A stretch of DNA of 64,000 bases, taken from the NCBI GenBank assembly GCA_033675265.1, contig JAUJYZ010000026.1, positions 94,501 to 158,500 on the forward strand, read 5' to 3'. Below are positions 21,504 through 29,814 of the stretch, piece after piece (position 1 is the stretch's first letter; the number at the start of each line of letters is the position of its first letter). Under the pieces are notes generated by a model, which saw nothing but the letters and a program-made list of their open reading frames with translations, was not told the origin of the DNA and did not search any database. The stretch comes from Actinostola sp. cb2023 (Eukaryota; Cnidaria; Anthozoa; Actiniaria; Actinostolidae). A program made the translations under genes and the position numbers.

Positions 21504-23372
21504 ACGCAATCTATTCCAGAAATATTAGATGTAAATCGAGAATACAAACAGCCTTATGGTTTGAAAGCTGAAAAAACTGTTCATCGCGTGACTTTTAATC
21601 CAAGCACAGCGAACCCTGGGGAGACGTTGTACATCCATATTCCAAAGTTGGCTGATAATGTTGTATACGTCCCAGGTTCAATCGCATTGACTTTCAAACT
21701 AAATCTTGTTGCCGCTGGGCATGTAAATAATACAGTCGTCAATAATTTAAGTAGAGCTCTAAAATCTCATATGAGGGTTTTGTATGGTGGGGAGACTCTT
21801 CAAGACACACATCGCATCGATCTGTTTGAAACCTATAATGATCTCTATTTTTCGAAAAGAGAACGGGAGAATATGTTGAGGGAGGGTATTTCAACGGTTA
21901 ATATGCGAAAGCTTAGAACAGCTGCAGGTGATAAAGTGTCTACAGATGCAAGCGAGGTAGCTCTGGCAGCTGTTTATGGAGATAGATATCGAATGCCAAT
22001 CAATCACCCTATTTTAGACGCTCATGGCAGTTTCTATGCAAAAGCACTCTCTCAGAATCTGACATTTGAGATTACACTTCCACAAAGCAAAGAAGTTACA
22101 ATAACATCTGATACAACTAAAGCATACACTTACAGTCTTTCAAATATCGAGCTTGAATATGAGTGTATTGCTAGTGATTATCTTGCACGTGAGGCCCTAT
22201 CAGCATATCAAGTCGGTAAAGGTTTTTATTATGAGAACATTCTTCTCCATAAGACATTCACGATTAATAAAGCCACTGACAGTGTGATTAAGGAACATGT
22301 TAATATTCCCCGGCGGTCGATGAGTGGTATTTTAATGCTATTTACTGATGTGTATGCTGTAGGTGCTAGAGATAGTGAAAAGTTTGTATCTCCTAGTATC
22401 CTACAAGTCAATATCAACGTTGACGGAATGCCAAATAAATTATTCAGTAAAGGTATGGTACCAACTGATTTTTGGAATTCGATTAGATCAAGATTTGGTG
22501 AGACTGATAATATCACACCTAAAGACTTTTATTCAGATAAATTCGCCCTATGGATTGATTTGAGGACCTTCCCCGATAACAACATTCATGGTAATGGTTT
22601 GGTTTTGAATAGCACAAAAGACGGTGTTAAACTGGAGATGAAGAGGAAAGTTGGCGGGTCAGGAAATATAACATGTTATATGTTTGTCATTGCCGATGCT
22701 CTTATGGAAATTCAAGGCGGCAATTTGAAATCGATTCTGTATTATATGGAAGAATTGAAAGATCAAGTACCATTTCACTGTATTATAGTAGGACCGACGA
22801 ATTGCGGCAAAACAAAATATTTAGTTGAGACTCTAAGAGGAGTATATAGAAATGTTTTTGAATACGTTGTTCTTATTTGTCCAACCTATTCGAAAAACAA
22901 AACTTACCAAGGTTTCGCAAATAAGGATCCAAGATTTATTGTTCTATCACCAGAATCTGATAATACAGATGAGATAAATGATTTACTTTCATGTTGTCAA
23001 ACAGTATTCTCTGGCACGAACACATTAATAATATTAGACGATTGCGCATTTTCAAAAGATCTCAAACAAAGATCAAACAAGTTTATTAAATTAGCATTCA
23101 GTGGGAGACATGAATTGTTATCCCTATGGGTATTAACTCAACAATTATCATCTATAGCTAAACCATTTCGAGAAAATGTTGGATGTATTATTTCATTTTA
23201 TAATCCTAATCTGTTGTGCGAAAAAACTCTGTTTGAGGAATATGGGGGAAATATGCAGCTTGAAGAACGTAAGTCTTTTATTAAAACATTAAAATCAGAA
23301 AAATACTCAAGAATGTGCTTTTGTTTAAGACATCCTTATAATCATTATTTGGAAATTCCGGGTAATATATAA
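21501..23372 (+). CDS. Capsid-like protein fused to packaging ATPase
   Basis: A 623-residue open frame. Residues 1-415 resemble a double-jelly-roll major capsid protein of Polinton type: beta-rich, with NNLSRALKSHMRVLYGGETL, a mid-protein DAHGSFYAKALSQNLTFEITLP and ITCYMFVIADALMEI near its end. Residues 416-623 are an FtsK/HerA-like (A32-type) packaging ATPase with Walker A GPTNCGKT (431-438), Walker B LIILDD (509-514), and sensor-like LWVLTQQ. Met416 is preceded by TATTATATG, matching the element's start box, so the ATPase was probably a separate gene whose upstream neighbour lost its stop. Alternatively it is a true fusion with internal initiation. The frame is intact; its stop overlaps the next ATG (TAATG). 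Confidence 0.75.
   Translation: MTQSIPEILDVNREYKQPYGLKAEKTVHRVTFNPSTANPGETLYIHIPKLADNVVYVPGSIALTFKLNLVAAGHVNNTVVNNLSRALKSHMRVLYGGETLQDTHRIDLFETYNDLYFSKRERENMLREGISTVNMRKLRTAAGDKVSTDASEVALAAVYGDRYRMPINHPILDAHGSFYAKALSQNLTFEITLPQSKEVTITSDTTKAYTYSLSNIELEYECIASDYLAREALSAYQVGKGFYYENILLHKTFTINKATDSVIKEHVNIPRRSMSGILMLFTDVYAVGARDSEKFVSPSILQVNINVDGMPNKLFSKGMVPTDFWNSIRSRFGETDNITPKDFYSDKFALWIDLRTFPDNNIHGNGLVLNSTKDGVKLEMKRKVGGSGNITCYMFVIADALMEIQGGNLKSILYYMEELKDQVPFHCIIVGPTNCGKTKYLVETLRGVYRNVFEYVVLICPTYSKNKTYQGFANKDPRFIVLSPESDNTDEINDLLSCCQTVFSGTNTLIILDDCAFSKDLKQRSNKFIKLAFSGRHELLSLWVLTQQLSSIAKPFRENVGCIISFYNPNLLCEKTLFEEYGGNMQLEERKSFIKTLKSEKYSRMCFCLRHPYNHYLEIPGNI
22737..22748 (+). promoter_or_regulatory. Internal start box before the ATPase domain
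   Basis: TATTATATG lies in the fused frame exactly where the ATPase domain begins (ATG 22746). It matches the start boxes of the other genes and could allow separate expression of the ATPase. Confidence 0.4.
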
Positions 23373-24034
23373 TGACATCAATTCTTGACCAATATGATGT
23401 AGAAGTTCCAACAGTGGAAAAGAAAAAGAAAAAACCAGTTGTGAAAAATGATACCTCTGAAGAAGTGGAAGAAAAGAGAGAACAACTTTCAATTCTCTCA
23501 GTACTTGGTACTATTGACCAATACACGGGTATTAAAATGAGTCTAGGAGATGTTAAGAAGTTATCAGCAAAAGATGTGGATAAGTACTTTAATAGATATC
23601 AAGCTGTATTAGGAAATAAAATAACTAATGGATTGGTTGATGCGGCACTGGAACTTGCTGTTGCTATTGGATCTTATGTTGTTCCTATTGATAATAATAA
23701 GGAATTGTGTGATGATCTGCAAAATAATGAGATGTTGAAACAGGAATTGAATAATATCGCGGGATATTTTCTCCTCAAAGGCGGTAGATTGGTAGCTCTT
23801 AGCAGCTGTTTAGTTCAAGTAGTAAAACATGTTAATTTCAAAGTAGATGCTATTGAGGATATAGAACATGGAACTGCAACTCTATGAAAACTTTGAATTG
23901 TTGCAGAGCCTTTAGAATATATTCGCCCTCGAAAAGCAATAATGGATCATGTTGATGGAGGAATATCAACAAGGGCCCCAAAACAATTGCATCCACAGAC
24001 TATTTTCATAGAATCTGTTGAAGCATTGTTCTAA
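23372..24034 (+). pseudogene. Unknown element protein, 2 in-frame TGA codons near the end
   Basis: 171 codons are open to TGA at 23885. A second TGA lies three codons on (23894), then the same frame stays open for 45 codons to TAA at 24032. The tail (EYIRPRKAIMDHVDGG) looks coding, so the original protein was probably about 220 residues. A Lys-rich N-terminus (KKKKKP near residue 18) is followed by a mostly helical region. It starts at TAATATATAATG, overlapping the upstream stop. Its 3' end overlaps the convergent clamp-like gene. Function unknown; position between ATPase and clamp suggests a morphogenesis or DNA-handling role. Confidence 0.6.
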
Positions 24035-24698
24035 TGACTATTGCAGATGATGAAAGCTGCAGGACATCTTTTGAACAGCTTATAGTAAGTTTCTTACAAG
24101 GCAAGCTAAGATTCCTTTTAATTAGATCTAAACTTATAAGAACCGTTGATTCATCCGCCGCAGACTTATCATATAAAGTTTCCTTGCAGATGACATGATG
24201 TGCTTTATTTGTCTCTAGCTGTATTTGTCCTGCAGCGGTGCTGGTGATACGAATATATCTTTCAATCTGCCCTTGATTTGAGAAGCTTTTCTTGAAAGCC
24301 TTCTGTGTCATTGACCAGGATAAAGGAAAGTATATTTTTTCCCACATCGACGGTGGCTGTACAAGTTGGTAAAGAATACTGACTCGTATTGTTCTCATAG
24401 GAAAAGTAATCGACGCTTCCAACATCTGCATCTCCAGATTAAGATCAATTTTCAATTCTGACACTTCTCTATCAATACTGCTGAATACTTCTTTAAGATC
24501 TTCCAATCTAACTTTTATAGCACAGATAATAGGAAGATCTTGTTTTATTTTTACTTTTGCTTTAAGAAAGTTGATAGATTCAACGCTGGCATAAATCTCC
24601 AGAATATCAGAATCGAAACTAAGTATTACTTGATGAGCTCTAAAAGTTCGCAAAAAAGATACGATTGATTTTAAATACGCAGGGTTGGTTATAATCAT
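24006..24698 (-). CDS. Putative sliding clamp (PCNA-like)
   Basis: 230 residues with no stop. The alternating strand/helix pattern resembles the two-domain PCNA fold: an N-terminal LKSIVSFLRTF helix, then VILSFDSDILEIYA (compare the PCNA F.f...Gi.i.a pattern), a central DLNLEMQMLEASI strand, and a C-terminal half with LTISCSKDVLQLSSSA. A clamp would tether the element's polymerase to DNA. Sequence identity to known clamps is not obvious by eye, so this is an inference from the fold pattern. It starts at CTAATATATG on the minus strand, diverging from the VLTF3-like gene 30 bp away. Its 3' end overlaps the tail of the convergent gene at 23372. Confidence 0.4.
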   Translation of the reverse strand: MIITNPAYLKSIVSFLRTFRAHQVILSFDSDILEIYASVESINFLKAKVKIKQDLPIICAIKVRLEDLKEVFSSIDREVSELKIDLNLEMQMLEASITFPMRTIRVSILYQLVQPPSMWEKIYFPLSWSMTQKAFKKSFSNQGQIERYIRITSTAAGQIQLETNKAHHVICKETLYDKSAADESTVLISLDLIKRNLSLPCKKLTISCSKDVLQLSSSAIVIRTMLQQIL

Positions 24699-24728
24699 AT
24701 ATTAGGATAGCACAATGTGTCTCAATAT

Positions 24729-25670
24729 ATGGAGTCTGTGACAGCTTATCTTAGAACACTTAAACGAATGGCGAAAAAATATGATGTGCCGGCGGTGGAT
24801 GAAATAATATCTGAGTTTTATTTAGAGTTATTGGGAGGAGATCTATCAGAGAATTACTTTTTTATGGTGTGGGGTAAATATGAAGATAGAACAAACATAT
24901 TTAATAAACTGCCGGAAGATTTAGAAATAGTTCAGCTGAGGAAAATGTTAAACACTCTCCCACATGCGCTGGAAAATGAATATGAAATATGTATTTGCGG
25001 CGATGAGATGACCATGGATAGAGAAGAATTGCAAATGAGGTGTTCTTGTGGAAGAGAAGTTTCCATGCCCGCATCTGTTAATGATGCTCAATTTTATGGT
25101 CAAGAAGGGCAGTCGGCTAAGCCTAGCATTTTTAATCCCAGCAAACATTATCGTAATTGGATGAATCTTATTCTAGGGCAGTCGGTAGTAATTCCCGACG
25201 ATGTAATAAATAACTGTAAGGATCAATTAATTGGCAATACAATTCAAGATGTCAGAATAGCTCTAAAAGATATTGGCCGTGCAGATTTGAATAAACACGC
25301 TTCTGCAGTTTGGAGCAGAGTCACTGGCAACCCTATACCAAAAGTATCTGCTGATGTGCTTGTTAAAGGAGAACATCTTTTTATACAAGTTTTAGAAGCT
25401 AGAAATCATATCAAGGAATTGCGTAATAGAAATAGAAGATATTACCCTTATTACATTTTTAAGATATTAGACCTCTTAATACCCAAGGGAGAAGACCGCA
25501 GTATTCTACGCTTTATTCATCTGCAAGGTTCTGACACAGTAGAAAATAATGACGATGAATGGCGGCTTATTTGTAAGAAAGTTCCTCTGGAGTGGAGAAG
25601 CACCTGCAGCACTTTAAGAAATGAATTTGGTCCATCTGTTGGTAGTTGGAACTCTGTTGAAAGCTGTTGA
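24729..25670 (+). CDS. VLTF3-like late transcription factor
   Basis: From the ATG at 24729 (preceded by AATAT; an upstream in-frame GTG at 24717 is less likely), 313 residues. The N-terminal helical part is followed by a zinc-ribbon-like ICICGDEMTMD...RCSCGR. Then come the VLTF3 hallmarks HYRNWMNLILG, VIPDDVI, a helical middle, RNRNRRYYPYYIFKILDLL, and near the end RFIHLQGSDTVENNDDEWRLIC. In poxviruses and other large DNA viruses VLTF3/A2L-type proteins switch on late genes; here the partner sites could be the TATATA-ATG boxes. The last 15 residues run into a 21-bp repeat and may be acquired. Assignment is from motif recognition. Confidence 0.65.
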   Translation: MESVTAYLRTLKRMAKKYDVPAVDEIISEFYLELLGGDLSENYFFMVWGKYEDRTNIFNKLPEDLEIVQLRKMLNTLPHALENEYEICICGDEMTMDREELQMRCSCGREVSMPASVNDAQFYGQEGQSAKPSIFNPSKHYRNWMNLILGQSVVIPDDVINNCKDQLIGNTIQDVRIALKDIGRADLNKHASAVWSRVTGNPIPKVSADVLVKGEHLFIQVLEARNHIKELRNRNRRYYPYYIFKILDLLIPKGEDRSILRFIHLQGSDTVENNDDEWRLICKKVPLEWRSTCSTLRNEFGPSVGSWNSVESC

Positions 25671-25712
25671 ACATCTGTTGAAAGCTGTTGAACATCTGTT
25701 GGAAGCTGTTGG
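25640..25712 (+). repeat. 21-bp tandem repeat at the end of the VLTF3-like gene
   Basis: About three imperfect units of CTGTTGAAAGCTGTTGAACAT overlap the gene's last codons and continue to just before the next start box. It may have altered the C-terminus. Confidence 0.65.
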
Positions 25713-25723
25713 AATATTATTAT

Positions 25724-26051
25724 ATGTATATGTCTGAAGCCGCAGATGATCAAATAACCAAAGAACCAGAAACTCCAATTGTTAAGCAAAAGGATCCTAA
25801 GAAAATAGCAGCTGGAAAAAAAACTGGCTGAATATCATAGGAACGCTAAAAAGGCTCTAGAAAAGAGTGAAGTTCATGAAACTACCAACATGCCATCACT
25901 AACAACAGCATTGACACTAGTTGGAATAGGTTTAACAGCTTTAGATTTATATTTTCGATGGAGGAAAGTAGATGCTACACCTACTGTTAAAATAGCACCT
26001 GCTGCTCCTGAACAAATTACAGCAGCTTCTTCGCGAGGAGGCATGGAATAA
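25724..26051 (+). pseudogene. Small single-pass membrane protein, frameshifted in an A run
   Basis: Starts at ATTATTATATG. It is open for about 37 codons (acidic/lysine-rich: KQKDPKKIAAGKK), then shifts frame in a run of eight A (about 25818). The second frame runs to TAA at 26051 and has one hydrophobic segment (about 25887-25940). The original product was a little over 100 residues with a basic N-terminal half and one membrane span. The A-run could be a mutation, an assembly error, or a slippage site. Probably a virion or membrane protein of the element. Confidence 0.6.
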
Positions 26052-26064
26052 AATATATATATAT

Positions 26065-26289
26065 ATGGCAACAGAAAACAAAATGATTAAAACTATTACA
26101 GACGCTTCTGTAGTTGTTGGCATCGCAGCCGGCATTGGCTACATTGGTAAGAAAGCTATGAAAGAGTCATTTATTAATGATCCTAGTAACAGTTTATCAA
26201 ACTATGGTAAATGGGTGGTGGTTCTAGCCGGCTCTATGTATTTGAAGCAATATCTAGAAGATCAAAAAATTCTGCCTAAATATCTATAA
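26065..26289 (+). CDS. Small membrane protein
   Basis: 74 residues starting at TATATATATATATG. Two hydrophobic stretches are visible: VVVGIAAGIGYIG near residue 15 and WVVVLAGSMYL near residue 53. A basic/charged tail follows. The start box, compact size and placement among similar genes support a real virion-associated membrane protein. No homologue can be named. Confidence 0.65.
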   Translation: MATENKMIKTITDASVVVGIAAGIGYIGKKAMKESFINDPSNSLSNYGKWVVVLAGSMYLKQYLEDQKILPKYL

Positions 26290-26294
26290 TATAA

Positions 26295-26495
26295 ATGGCA
26301 AGTGCAGTAGTTATGATGGTTGCTGGGGCTGTTCTGAATGCTACGGCCTTCACAGGCTCGATGTATTTAGCGAAAGCCCTAAGTTCTAAGAAACATACCG
26401 ATGAAGAGAAAATTCGGCATGATAAGGCACTTGAAAAAACCAACATGATATGGGTGAATTTGAAAAGAAGCGTCAGCAGTATCAAGATTGGTTAA
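26295..26495 (+). CDS. Small membrane protein
   Basis: 66 residues, starting at TATAATATAAATG five bases after the previous stop. An N-terminal hydrophobic segment (VVMMVAGAVLNATAFTGSMYL) is followed by a charged, lysine-rich tail. It overlaps the next gene by 46 bp in another frame. Likely an element membrane protein; function unknown. Confidence 0.6.
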   Translation: MASAVVMMVAGAVLNATAFTGSMYLAKALSSKKHTDEEKIRHDKALEKTNMIWVNLKRSVSSIKIG

Positions 26496-26710
26496 CAACA
26501 CGTTATATGAACAAAAAATTAGCGGATGGTAACTTACATGATACGGATTACGCGTTCGCATTATACTCAAAGGCTTATCCTAATTTTAATCTAGAAGAAC
26601 CTCAATTTTCTGATTATTATAAACCTAGCAACAAACATAAGCAATATCAAATGATGTATGTTGGTGGCGGGATGCTGACAGCTGGTTATCTAGCATCAAA
26701 AATTATATAG
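26450..26710 (+). CDS. Small protein with C-terminal membrane anchor
   Basis: 86 residues. A polar tyrosine-rich body (EKKRQQYQDWL, YAFALYSKAYPNFN) ends with a hydrophobic anchor MMYVGGGMLTAGYLASKII. The ATG lies in GATATG, a weaker version of the start box. It overlaps the end of the preceding gene, which suggests compact viral-style packing. Confidence 0.6.
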   Translation: MGEFEKKRQQYQDWLTTRYMNKKLADGNLHDTDYAFALYSKAYPNFNLEEPQFSDYYKPSNKHKQYQMMYVGGGMLTAGYLASKII

Positions 26711-26718
26711 TTTATATA

Positions 26719-28439
26719 ATGGAAGGAGGGGATGTCGATTTTGACCCACTTACACCGGAAGGTAGGACTGATATAAATGAAGATACTGATGAGAGGCAAC
26801 CGCTGCTTGAGAGTGATAGGGGTAATAGAATATCAAGGGCTCTACGTAGAATTAGAAACCCACGGGCAAGACGACGAATTATGAGTTTAGGCCCTACGAG
26901 GGAGGAGTTTGAGTTACAAGATCTTTCTAGACCTGTAGAAGATCTTAATAATGGATTACAGAATATCATAACTGCTGTGGCTAATATTAAAGACCCGCGG
27001 GCAAGAGAAATTCTAGGTTTAGATCGTCCTCAATCTATAGAAGATCTTAATAATGGATTACAGAATCTCATAACTAATGATCCGCATCTTTCTAGACTTG
27101 TAGAAGATCTTAATAATAGATTACAGAATCTCATAACTGCTGTGCATAATATTAATGATCCGCGGGCAAGAGAAATTCTAGGTTTAGATCGTCCTCAATC
27201 TATAGAAGATCTTAATAATAGAGTGCAGAATCTCACACAGACCAGACAAATTCTAGAGCGTTCTCAATCTGCTGACCCACAGATAGGCCGTTCTAGATAT
27301 GATGATTTATTACAGAATCATGCAGCTGCTGAAGAAAGAATCAAATAATTATATCCAGAGTGGGATCCATCAAAAGCTAACTTTACTTATGGTCTTGATG
27401 AATATGATAGGGCTACTGTTAGACTAAGAAATCGTGGGGCGAAAACACATTTATTAACATCACCAGAGCTGCCACAAACAATATTAAACAATTTAGGCCG
27501 ATCGGCTGAAAATATTGAAATGTATAATAGAGCTAAAAAAGATCTTGATATTTATTACACGGATAATACGATTAGTAGGGAAAACGGGTTTGATGTCAGA
27601 ATCAATGAAAGAGATGCTCTTGAGGTCTATGACAGCGACAAGAACAAGTGGTATCCGATTAGCACTAAAATAGGTGACGAATTCAGTGAAAAATCTTTTG
27701 GAAAAATAACAAATAAAATTAAAAATGCTTTAGGCGAGTCTAGTGAATCCAAGTTAAAACGATTAGCTACTTCTAAAGCTGAATATGGTGGAAAACTGTC
27801 AACGTTATATCCTGAAGTAGTTGCCATAAGCGATAGGATAGATGGTAACAATAGAAGACTTACTTCAATTAGTTCACAAATATCAGAAGCTGAGTCGGAT
27901 TATGAGATGTACCATAATTCTCAAAGACAGACAGATGAAACTGTACAACAAATGGAAACTATACGTGAGAAAAGAGATGAGCTAATTGTTGAAATAATAA
28001 GTTAATTGATGATAATGTTGCTCTAAGGGATGCAAAAAATATTTTAGAATCACAAATTTACGAGTTAGAGGATAATAGACAAGAACTTGAAGATGAAATG
28101 GAAATTATAGAAGAAAAATTACCATTGAAAGAAAGGATAAAACTTATCTTTAAAAAATATGGATTCACCGTCTTTGCTATTGTTTCTGCTGTTGGTTTAG
28201 TCATTGGCGTCATTATTAATAGTTTAAAAAGTGGGTTATCTTCGGTTGCACAAGGTCTTGGTAAAGGTTTGAAAACAATAGGTGAAAAATTAGCTCAGAT
28301 ATTACCAGGTATGGTAGGAGCAATAGCCTCCTTTATATTTAAAACTGCTGGTCAGGCTATTGGTTTCCTTGCTAAACATGCCTGGCTATTGATAGTAGCT
28401 GTTGTTTTGTATGTCGTTGAAAGATATAAAAAGAAATAA
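26719..28439 (+). pseudogene. Long coiled-coil protein with C-terminal membrane region, broken
   Basis: Starts at TTTATATAATG. Three stretches belong to one gene. 26719-27348 ends at an in-frame TAA. The same frame continues to 28005. A frame change just before 28005 leads into the last part, ending at 28439. The original protein would be about 570 residues. Features: an acidic N-terminus, an internal duplication of about 60 residues (VEDLNNGLQN, DPRAREILGLDRPQSIEDLN), long helical coiled-coil segments, then a hydrophobic C-terminus (FTVFAIVSAVGLVIGVII; WLLIVAVVLYVVE) with a Gly/Lys-rich linker. Probably a virion or membrane-remodelling protein. The breaks are described only. Confidence 0.65.
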
Positions 28440-28447
28440 TATATATC

Positions 28448-29086
28448 ATGGTAATCCTATACATTGAACAAACAAAAGCTGATCAAACTATTTGGAGTCT
28501 TACTCCTATTAAGGGCACAAAGATATCGCTTGTAAGTTGTAGTTTTTATAATCGTTTGTATAATCTTCCAAGCGAAGGAACTATTTCATATGGAAACGGT
28601 ATTGTCTTAATTCGTATTCCAAAAGGAAACTACACCAATAATAGTTTTAAAAATACACTTGATAACACTATTTCTATTGGTGATAAAAAAGTTTCAATCG
28701 CTATTGAAAATAATAAATATAATATCACTCCGACAACGAGTGTCATGTTAAACCAGAGTTTAGCTAAATTATTAAACCTTGAAACAGCGGCCCTTGAAAT
28801 AAACAACACATATGCTATCAATATTATACCACCTACTCAAGATGTCTGCATTAATTGCGATCTTATTGATTCTACGCAGGTTTTATTAAATAATAAATAT
28901 TCACAAATATTAGCATGTGTTGAATTAAGCAAGGTTGGAGAAAAGACATCGTATAATCCCAATAATTCATTGCATGTACCTATTAAAAATGATTATATTA
29001 ATAGTATTAGAGTTTGGGTGACCGCAGATTCTAAAAACATTAACACTGGAATTTATCCTATGCGAATGGTAATAGAAATAATATAA
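28448..29086 (+). CDS. Penton/minor-capsid-like beta protein
   Basis: 212 residues, intact, starting at AATATATATCATG. It is rich in short beta-type stretches and Asn (VILYIEQTKADQTIW, GNGIVLIRIPKG, SIRVWVTADSKN). The last residues, MRMVIEII, resemble the edge of a jelly-roll or C-terminal strand. It lies in the structural block next to other virion-type genes. A penton or minor capsid role is an inference from composition and context; no specific motif proves it. Confidence 0.45.
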   Translation: MVILYIEQTKADQTIWSLTPIKGTKISLVSCSFYNRLYNLPSEGTISYGNGIVLIRIPKGNYTNNSFKNTLDNTISIGDKKVSIAIENNKYNITPTTSVMLNQSLAKLLNLETAALEINNTYAINIIPPTQDVCINCDLIDSTQVLLNNKYSQILACVELSKVGEKTSYNPNNSLHVPIKNDYINSIRVWVTADSKNINTGIYPMRMVIEII

Positions 29087-29091
29087 TATAT

Positions 29092-29676
29092 ATGGACTAC
29101 AATGAGATTTATCCTGATCTAACAACTGGTGAAAACTTCAGATTACACAAAGTAAATACAGTTTTGTCTCAACTAGGGTCAGAAATAAAACATTATGAAA
29201 ACGGCAGGAAAAAATATGCTAAGATACGCGGAATATTTCATAAAACAGCAGTAGCAACAGGAACTTTGTCTGTAATTTTAACCGGCTCTGGTGTGGCCAC
29301 AAGTTTAACAGGGCCTGGGATCGTTGTCGGTGTTCCTTTATCAGCTGTTGGCGGCCTGTTAGGTTTAATATCAGCTAGTTGCACAGTTTTCACGAAAAAA
29401 CTTACTAAAAAGGTAACAAAACATGAAAATACTATTCAGCTTGCAAAATCAAAAGAAGATAGTATAAGTGATCTTGTATCAAAAGCCTTGAGTGATAACA
29501 AGATTGATGAGAAAGAATTTGAACACATTATGACTGAGTTACAGAAGTATGAAAAACTAAAGAGTAGCATCAGAGTGAAGCAGAATAAGTTAAAAAACGA
29601 TGTTCCAGATGTTCAAAAGTTGAAAGAGGAACTGAGAAAGGAGATTGTAGATCAGCTCGTAAATCCAAAGAAATAA
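29092..29676 (+). CDS. Membrane-active-like helical protein
   Basis: 194 residues, intact, starting at ATAATATATATG five bases after the previous stop. A helical N-terminus is followed by a hydrophobic Gly-rich hairpin (GTLSVILTGSGVATSLTG and VPLSAVGGLLGLISASC, about residues 63-101). Then comes a long charged helical tail (KKLTKKVTKHEN, LKEELRKEIVDQL). The layout of a glycine-rich hydrophobic hairpin between helices recalls membrane-inserting proteins. The function is otherwise unknown. Confidence 0.55.
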   Translation: MDYNEIYPDLTTGENFRLHKVNTVLSQLGSEIKHYENGRKKYAKIRGIFHKTAVATGTLSVILTGSGVATSLTGPGIVVGVPLSAVGGLLGLISASCTVFTKKLTKKVTKHENTIQLAKSKEDSISDLVSKALSDNKIDEKEFEHIMTELQKYEKLKSSIRVKQNKLKNDVPDVQKLKEELRKEIVDQLVNPKK

Positions 29677-29814
29677 CTTTATCCTTTGATAGAACACCTT
29701 ATGGCTATATCTACAAGTGGTGATATGAAAAACAATAATATATATGGTGACAAAAGAAGATATTTATCACTAACGATTTAGATGTACATAATGTTATAAA
29801 TATAAAGGAAATTA

